Under the pieces are notes generated by a model that saw nothing but the letters and a program-made list of their open reading frames with translations, was not told where the DNA came from and searched no databases. From positions 1 to 64,000 of the forward strand of contig JAANDG010000734.1 of assembly GCA_036852015.1 (NCBI GenBank): a stretch of DNA of 64,000 bases, written 5' to 3'. Shown piece after piece: positions 56,146-64,000 of this stretch. This DNA is from Pelodera strongyloides. Lineage: Eukaryota; Nematoda; Chromadorea; Rhabditida; Rhabditidae. Numbering within the stretch: position 1 is the first letter of the stretch; every line of letters begins with the position of its first letter. Made by a program: the position numbers and the translations under genes.

Positions 56146-59100
56146 CTTCAATGTAAACTACACTTATGGTATATTTTTAGTCGTAATGTAATGTTTATTA
56201 GATACAGAAGTTTAATTGTTGTATATCCTACGGTACCTGTTAACCATGCACGCCCTCGTACGCGCGGATAGTATCGGAGAGTCTATTGTATCTGCAAGTT
56301 ATATTGACGTGGAAAAGTATTAAGAATAATAATAAAATGGAATAATAAAATATCTGGAACGTAGCAAAATACATTGATCATAACTTAGTCTCAATGAAAG
56401 CCTTTGTTCTGATTAATTCTGGATCTGATCTCGATGGAGTAAACTCCGATGCCTCTAGCGGAAGATTAAAAAGAGGGGCAGTGAGAATCAGTGGGAGGCC
56501 GAGACAAATTCTCCCGCGAGTGGCTCCCACTGTTTTGTTTGGAGATGGTACTGGTTGCAAGAATAAACAAATTTAAATTTTGAATTCTCGCGGAAGCCGG
56601 TTGTGCAGCTCCGTCCCTTACAATTAGATCCTATTTGAGATCATAAATAAACGTATCACGTATGTATCACATTTTTAGAATTCGGCCGGTTCGAATCGGC
56701 CTTTGTTTTACTACCACTGAAGTATACAGCACGTGACTGACATGAGAGGCCACAGGCTACAGGTTACATGTTGTAATAAATATTTTTGATCGATGTGTAG
56801 GAGAGGAAGAGATCAGAGAACCATCATGAAGCTATGGGAAGAAAAAAACAATATTCACAAAAACACGAAGTCATTATGTAAGTTCTGACTTATTGGCAAG
56901 TGAAGGACATCAAAGTCAATAAGGCAATAAGTCAATAATGTGTAAGTATATTTTGGGGTTCTGGCATTTCTTCGCTCGCACACACAAAGCGAAAACATTC
57001 GTAAATCTGATTATAGGAGACAGATCGTGAAGGAGGGAGGCCGATGACGAGGCAAACAAAAAAAAGAGGAAAATGTAGTATTATTGCAAAATTAAAATTG
57101 ACTGAAACAAACATGTTTTTTTCCGAAATTTTCTACAGCTCAGCTTCCTTTGCCTATTTGTTAATGTGTGTACAAAACCATTTGTGAAACTGAGGTCCAG
57201 TTACCAAAAAAAAACACATTTGAGTACGGTTGAGTTTATAAGCTGTAAATTTATTTATTTATTAAATAACACCGAGGTGTGCATCAAATAATATGATGAA
57301 GAGAAAGCAATGTAGATATAACGAAACCAGTTGTACTGTAGTCGATTAGCAATCGGGTAAAAGAAAAATGTGAAGGTGTATTATCATACTCTTGGTCTGC
57401 TTTACATAGTTTTGCAAATATTTCCCCAAATCCTTTGTTATATGGGCGACATTGTATTGTTACCTCAAAAAAAAAATGGGCCACGAGATAAGAACTTCAC
57501 AATTGGGCTTAGGTAAAAGTAACTATTACAACTGAATCTCAAAAACTAGCACAGTGAATACCCTCCACCCGCAGGCAACCTTATGCGCTACAATAAAATG
57601 CCGCAGCGCCGCAAATGGCTTTTAGTGGATAATCCACTTGATTTTGGGAAACTTTGCAAAACTATGACGAAAAAAGAAAGGCACAAATAACAAAGCACAG
57701 TGTTAGAATAAAGACCCGCATCGATATAAATAAATAAATAAATAAATAAATAAATACATAGATGTCGAGTGGTCGAGTTGACAATTCCACTATAAAGCCA
57801 ACAAAGAATGCGAAGAGGGTAAACAAAAAAGTCATGATATTATAGCTAAGTAACTTGTGTGTATTTTTGAGATAGATAACAATCTAGTTATAGGGGAGCT
57901 TTCGCTCTATCTAGCTACGCTTTAGAAACAAAGACATGAGAGATGTGAGAGATGGAAAGGCGGGGGGGGGGGGATCGGGAAGAGTGTTTCGTTATATTTA
58001 CCTAATAAGCAGGATCGAAGAGGGGAAACAGCCAATAATAAACTTCGATAATATTTGTTCTAGTGATTGAGTGAAGTTAGCGAAAAAACGTCGAAAGCAA
58101 GACTTGTGCTGCCGTTTTCTTCAAATACATGGTTGATCGTTTTTCAACCCCACGGTTTTTCGCACTCTTTCTGATCCAGAAAACTCACAGGGGTTCAATT
58201 AATTACAGTAAACTATAATCGCTTATCAATAAGCTGCATAATAGCATAATACGCAAGAAGCAAGAAAGGATGTTCAAATGCGAATCATCACATGATAAAG
58301 TGATAAAAAATAAAAAATAAAAATTAAAATAACGGGGCAAACTACAGTCCAAGCCTTTTTCATAACCCTTAGGGACATAAAATGTTGGTGAATTCTAATA
58401 CGTAGTACCTAACCTTTGCCTAGGTCGTAAAAAAAGGAAGTTAAATAATAATCAAACGGTTTCAAACATCTTCTGCACCGTTCTTTACAGAAAAAATAAA
58501 AAAAATCGCATGCACACTTCTTTGAACTCAACCACGTTTCAAATGGTAATAAACTCATATCTAGCACAGTTCTCTCTAAAAAGGCATTAAATACAAGACT
58601 CGTTATTTTATCTACACTAAACTCGACTTTTTCCCATATTTTTCAAATATAAGGAGATCAATTTGTTTCAAAAAACCGGCCATAGCGACCGAGAGGAAAC
58701 TTCGAAGAGTGGGTAGTACTCTTTGAGGTTATTGTCCATTTTCAATAGATTGGGGATTGACATAATATAGCTACTACCAAGACAACGAGGGAGCTTTGTC
58801 GATGGCACATCGATAATATATGCCTAACAATAAGATGGACCATGCATGGACCACTTATATGTATTACCCCCGTTTTTAGAAACATATGGCTGACAACTGC
58901 ATTCCCAAATTCCTATGTAATTATGCTAATTCTAAGTGGGACCGCGAATTTTTTTACTCTAATTACACTCATGCTGCATGGAAATTCAGTCATCGAAATT
59001 GCGTTTAAAACCCGGCTGTTATACTGCTTTAAGGTTTCAAAAATGGTCAGGATCCTTTACAACTACAAGGTTGTTGGCCACACGTCGCACTGAGGTATTC

Positions 59101-61817
59101 AATGCCGTTACTGCCTTAATTATACTTGATTCTGGGATTTCTCCCCTCGCGTTCTCCGGGCTCACACTATGCTTCAATGGAATGCATAATGACAGTGGGC
59201 ATACGGATTTTCTAGCAGACAGAGATAGAGCGAGAGAGGCGAGAGAGAAACCAAAAAAGAGGTGACAGAGAGGTAGTCGGAGAGAGTTTTCACAAACTTT
59301 GCCCAAATGGATAATGATTGTCATAGGGAAGTTGTAGTAGTTCGCTTTGGATGAAGATTCAAATGAAACCGTGATCAAACGAACTTCAAAAAAAAAACTG
59401 GCCGTGAAAACGAATGACATTAAGTGAGCTTTAGCATCTACGGAAGAGACTACAGGATCATTAGACTATGGCATCGTTCTCTGCCAGGTTATTGTGAGTG
59501 CTTTCTTCCCGTGCAACGAAATGAAAACTAACCCCGAATCGTAATGAAACTTGAAATATGTAGTACTGCACACAGTGCACAGTGCACACATCGAAAAGTA
59601 GGAATACAATATACATATTACTGGAAACAGTTCGCAAAATGTTGCCCGACAATTTTCGTGCTGACATATTTACACGTAATAAATTATCATTCACATCATT
59701 TTTGCGTAAAAAAGGAGTCAGAAAATCGACAATGGGACTAGAGCATGGAAAAAAAATCAAAGTCTTTTTTACTCATATCTTGACAGAATCACAAATGCTC
59801 TCTAAACTAAACAATACGCTTCTTTCCAGGTACAAAATGGTAGTTATTTATCTTCACTCAATTTTCTTATCGACTAAAGTGTGAAAAAAAAACATTTATT
59901 TTGTGTGTCCTACTTGAAGCCCACGAGAAGTACCCTGCGGCTCGGGTAAAAGGAGGCACGAGAAAGAAAGGAATAGAAAAATGAGGATTTACTCGCGGCT
60001 TAGCCTCAAGCATAAAGAGGGTCTTAAACCGAACTTGATGATTTGGAAAAAATGCACAACACGCAATGCCGCAATGGGGGGAGGAAGTGACAAATTTACA
60101 GAACGGAATGTCTGCTCATTATCAGAAATAACAAGGAGAACTCTCAAAAAGTATGGAACATTTCATTGAGAGCGTTCTTAGACCACTTAGAGGATCCGCA
60201 TAGATAAAAAATATCCAAATGCTAAAAAAATCGATATCTACGTAGCCATGAAAACCAAACTGCACTAAATTCAAAATTCTATTTACAAAAAGAAAGAGCC
60301 GTTGCCTACCATAACCGGACAGTACAAACACGGTTTTTTTATACCGTAGCTAATATTCTTGTTGTATTTGCCCATACCATAGTTGTATAGATTATGGTTG
60401 TCTTCCGTACTCGAGCCGTAAAAATACACTGAATACGCCGCTTGGAGTTAATATGCTACAGTAACGAATAATATCGCTGAATTACAACAAGAATAGTGAG
60501 CGACACCCACGCAGGCGAATGATAAAGGCAGAAAATTAGCCACGGGGTGCGAAATTTGTATAGTTAGTAGATTTGTGGAAAAATTACAGCGAAATATTCA
60601 GTTCCTTCAAAACATGCATGACTACTATGATCGATTCATCGATCATCGAATGTGAGACAAAAATTGGGAAAATGGGAAAGGAATTATTTGCAAGAACTTG
60701 TCAGACTATTGTTTGTTTCGATAGATTGTGGTTTTGGAAATTTAAGCGCATAGGTAAGTGATCTGCGATAATAGAAGAAAATAATGAGTCCCGTCGTGAG
60801 CGTGCACTAATCTCTCATCGAACACCAATCGAATAATCAATTGGAATAAGGAAGGGAAGGAGAATTCTCCACTCGGATATTCCTCCAAAAAATCGGGCCA
60901 TTCTATTAGAATTCGCACCTCCGACCATTTGCACTGAAAAAGAAACGGCAGCGATCAGGGGCCGGCTAGAATTGTCAGACAATGATGTCCAAAATTCCTA
61001 AGAAACAAATAGAGGAGATTCTAGCTTCTAGCGTCCTCTCCCCTCTATCAGTCTCGCCTCTATCTCTCTCAGTCTCTTCTCTCACTCTTTTCATGTTTCT
61101 GTTCGTTTTTGAGGTTGAGTAATTAGCCATGCTGGATAGCTGGCTTCAACCCTTGGACCTAAAAGGGGAATAGAAGATCAGCAAAGTGGAGAGGAGCAGA
61201 GAAATAAAACCTGGAGAGGGAAAGGGAAGAGTGTGTAAGAGAGGGAGAGATCCATAGACATAGTCCAATAAGCAAAGAAAAGAAGGACACACTTCTCCTT
61301 TTTGGCAGTTTTTTTTTAGTTTAGGGAAATTCCATGCGCTAAATAATGTGACAGACCAGTGGGTGGTGTCAATTTATATTTGTATGTTAAACTAGGAATT
61401 TAAAATGAAACATTTGGTCAGAATAACATGCATGCATTAAACCGATATCACTGTTTCCTCAAATTTAAATGTTGCGCAGTAAGTTTGTTTGGAGACAGCT
61501 TTCAGTTTTCTAAGGAAGGACATGGCCTGTTCTTCCAGTTAACCCGTATCGACCCCTTGTCGCACGAGTAGACAGGAAGATTTAACATAGTAAAGAGGTA
61601 CGCCTTATGATAATAGGGAATTTTTCGCGAAATCTTTACAGAGTTTGCTTTGGACATAAATTTGCAGTTTTGTTGTCTAGGTTTATTTTGAATGGTTGAC
61701 ATAAACTAGAGCTCGGCGCGCGCTGCGCGCGCGCCTCGCTCTAGCGTTTTACGTTTTACTTGAGCGTTCGCGCAAGCCTTATATTTTATGTGCTATTTTC
61801 CTTTTTTTCTGCGTTAA
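56146..61817. other. Gene-poor AT-rich stretch
   Basis: No gene is supported. A GC-richer patch at 56394-56576 is open on both strands and could be a lost 5' exon of a minus-strand gene, but no domain is visible. A (TAAA)n run lies near 57728-57757 and a G run near 57962-57972. A region near 61025-61085 is CT-rich. A GCGCGCGCTGCGCGCGCGCC-like palindrome lies near 61715. Overlapping opposite-strand ORFs near 59040-59420 look like chance. Confidence 0.4.
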
Positions 61818-64000
61818 ATGCGCGCCTGACATCATCATTGAAGTTTATTTGAAGCAATACTATGTCGCAACAGTGAAATTTGCACGTCGACTTATTTTTG
61901 ACGTCACAGATTCTGCAGCAGAAGGCGTGTTGCCCGTCTAAGTCAACTCCGCGCCTGACATCATCATTGAAGTTTATTTTTACTATGTCGCTACGGTGAA
62001 GTTTGCACGTCGACTTATTTTTTGACGTCATAGATTGTGAAGCAGAAGACATGTTGCCCGTCTGAGTCAAATGCCCGTCTGACATCATCATTGAAGTTGA
62101 TTTGCAGCATTACTATATCAATACGGTGAATTTTTGCACGTCGACTTATTTTTGACGTCATAATTCTGAATCAGTCAAATGCTACATCATCATTGAAGTT
62201 TATTTGAAGCATTACTATATCTACGAAGTTTGCACGCCTTATTTTGCACGTCATAGATTCTGAAGCAGAATATTGCCCGTCCAATTGAAGCATTACTTAC
62301 ATTTGACGTCAGAAGCAGAAACGGTTTGCCAGTCTGAGTCGAATGCGCGCTGACATCATCATTGAAGTTGATTTGCAGCATTACTATGTCGCTACGGTGA
62401 AGTTTGCACGTCGACTTATTTTTTGACGTCATAGATTCTGAGCAGAAGACATTTGCCCGTCTAAGTCAAATGCGCGTCTGACATCATCATTGAAGTTGAT
62501 TTGCAGCATTACTATGTCGCTACGGTGAAGTTTGCACGTCGACTTATTTTGACGTCATAAGATTCTGAAGCAGAAACGGTATTGCCCCGTCTCGAATCGC
62601 GCGTCTGACATCATCATTGAAGTTGATTTGCAGCATTAATATGTCGCTACTGTGAAGTTTGCACGTCGACTTATTTTTGACGTCATAGATTCTGAAGCAG
62701 AAGACATGTTGCCCGTCTAAGTCAAATGCTCGTCTGACATCATCATTGAAGTTGATTTGCAGCATTACTATATCACTACGGTGAAGTTTGCACGTCGACT
62801 TATTTTTGACGTCATAGATTCTGAAGCAGAAGACATGCTGCCCGTCTAAGTCGAATGCGCGTCTGACGTCATCATTGAAGTTGATTTGCAGCATTACTAT
62901 GTCGCTACGGTGAAGTTTGCACGTCGACTTATTTTTGACGTCATAGATTCTGAAGCAGAAACGGTATTGCCCGTCTGAGTCGAATGCGCGTCTGACATCA
63001 TCATTGAAGTTGATTTGCAGCATTACTATGTCGCTACGGTGAAGTTTGCACGTCGACTTATTTTTGACGTCATAGATTCTGAAGCAGAAGACATGTTGCC
63101 CGTCTAAGTCAAATGCGCGTCTGACATCATCATTGAAGTTGATTTGCAGCATTACTATATCAATACAGTGAAGTTTGCACGTCGACTTATTTTTGACGTC
63201 ATAGATTCTGAAGCAGAAGACATGTTGCCCGTCTAAGTCGAATGCGCGTCTGACGTCATCATTGAAGTTGATTTGCAGCATTACTATGTCGCTACGGTGA
63301 AGTTTGCACGTCGACTTATTTTTGACGTCATAGATTCTGAAGCAGAAACGGTATTGCCCGTCTGAGTCGAATGCGCGTCTGACATCATCATTGAAGTTGA
63401 TTTGCAGCATTACTATGTCGCTACGGTGAAGTTTGCACGTCGACTTATTTTTGACGTCATAGATTCTGAAGCAGAAGACATGTTGCCCGTCTAAGTCGAA
63501 TGCGCGTCTGACGTCATCATTGAAGTTGATTTGCAGCATTACTATGTCGCTACGGTGAAGTTTGCACGTCGACTTATTTTTGACGTCATAGATTCTGAAG
63601 CAGAAGACATGTTGCCCGTCTAAGTCAAATGCGCGTCTGACATCATCATTGAAGTTGATTTGCAGCATTACTATATCAATACGGTGAAGTTTGCACGTCG
63701 ACTTATTTTTGACGTCATAGATTCTGAAGCAGAAGACATGCTGCCCGTCTAAGTCGAATGCGCGTCTGACGTCATCATTGAAGTTGATTTGCAGCATTAC
63801 TATGTCGCTACGGTGAAGTTTGCACGTCGACTTATTTTTGACGTCATAGATTTTGAAGCAGAAACGGTATTGCCCGTCTGAGTAAAATGCGCGTCTGACA
63901 TCATCATTGAAGTTGATTTGCAGCATTACTATGTCGCTACGGTGAAGTTTGCACGTCGACTTATTTTTGACGTCATAGATTCTGAAGCAGAAGACATGTT
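61818..64000 (-). repeat. 129-bp tandem satellite, open on the minus strand
   Basis: Degenerate units start near 61818. From about 62570 the array is regular, with exactly 129 bp per unit (for example equivalent sites at 62700, 62829, 62958, 63087, 63216, 63345, 63474, 63603, 63732, 63861, 63990). Because 129 is a multiple of three, one minus-strand frame stays open for 460 codons (62544-63926), with a 43-residue repeat such as LQINFNDDVRRAFDLDG. Units carry TGACGTCA palindromes. The array runs off the window end. Confidence 0.9.

Noticed and set aside
59037..59420. 127-codon minus-strand ORF
   Set aside because: It overlaps opposite-strand ORFs of similar length, and simple-sequence GAGAG runs explain part of it.
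62544..63926. 460-codon ORF as a protein gene
   Set aside because: It arises because the satellite unit is 129 bp; neighbouring older units have frame-breaking indels. Kept as a satellite.

Overview
The window looks like accessory-rich chromosomal DNA of an invertebrate animal, most likely a nematode. That placement is an inference, from a PAT-like tyrosine-recombinase retrotransposon, short introns with TTTCAG/TTTAG-type acceptors, and a Ty3/gypsy element. There is no rRNA, no CRISPR array and no bacterial-style operon. Two genes are recognised with phase-consistent spliced models. A gamma-synergin-like gene lies on + (12781-25093, 11 exons). A catalytically dead phospholipase C of the PRIP/PLC-L type lies on - (42436-53847, 28 exons; the N-terminus is missing). 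Smaller host pieces are an unidentified C-terminus on - (10446-10804), an acidic C-terminus on - (31185-31722), two exons on - (34849-35091) and one possible LisH-type exon on + (40330-40403).

Layout. 1-4614 is a PAT-like YR retrotransposon (gag, RT/RNase H, tyrosine recombinase with a small intron, split direct repeats). 4612-9166 is a Penelope-like element whose GIY-YIG endonuclease lies N-terminal to the RT (Naiad-type order). It is bracketed by 57-bp direct repeats and has a hammerhead-like core near its 3' end. 9167-12780 holds foldback elements, a small minus-strand gene and a GC-rich island between two divergent genes. 12781-25093 is gamma-synergin; a complete LTR retrotransposon (18832-24366, 5-bp target duplication, nearly identical LTRs, disrupted ORFs) sits in its ninth intron. 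25100-36230 is a dense field of foldback elements, a two-sided TACCCC/GGGGTA array, a tRNA-Asn-like relic, a modular TIR element and an unusual array of small hairpins with a shared loop and varying stems. 36230-42400 is mostly gene-poor with nested foldbacks. 42436-53847 is the PRIP gene, with three foldback or nested elements in its introns. 53850-61800 is AT-rich and largely empty apart from one 3'-tailed ORF and two foldbacks. 61818 to the end is a 129-bp satellite that stays open on the minus strand.

The genes do not form one pathway. Gamma-synergin acts in AP-1/clathrin traffic and PRIP is a PH/C2 scaffold, and both are known in other animals to touch membrane traffic. The dominant story is mobile DNA: at least thirteen long-arm palindromic elements in several families end in TTTAAA/TTAA, and several sit end to end sharing that sequence.
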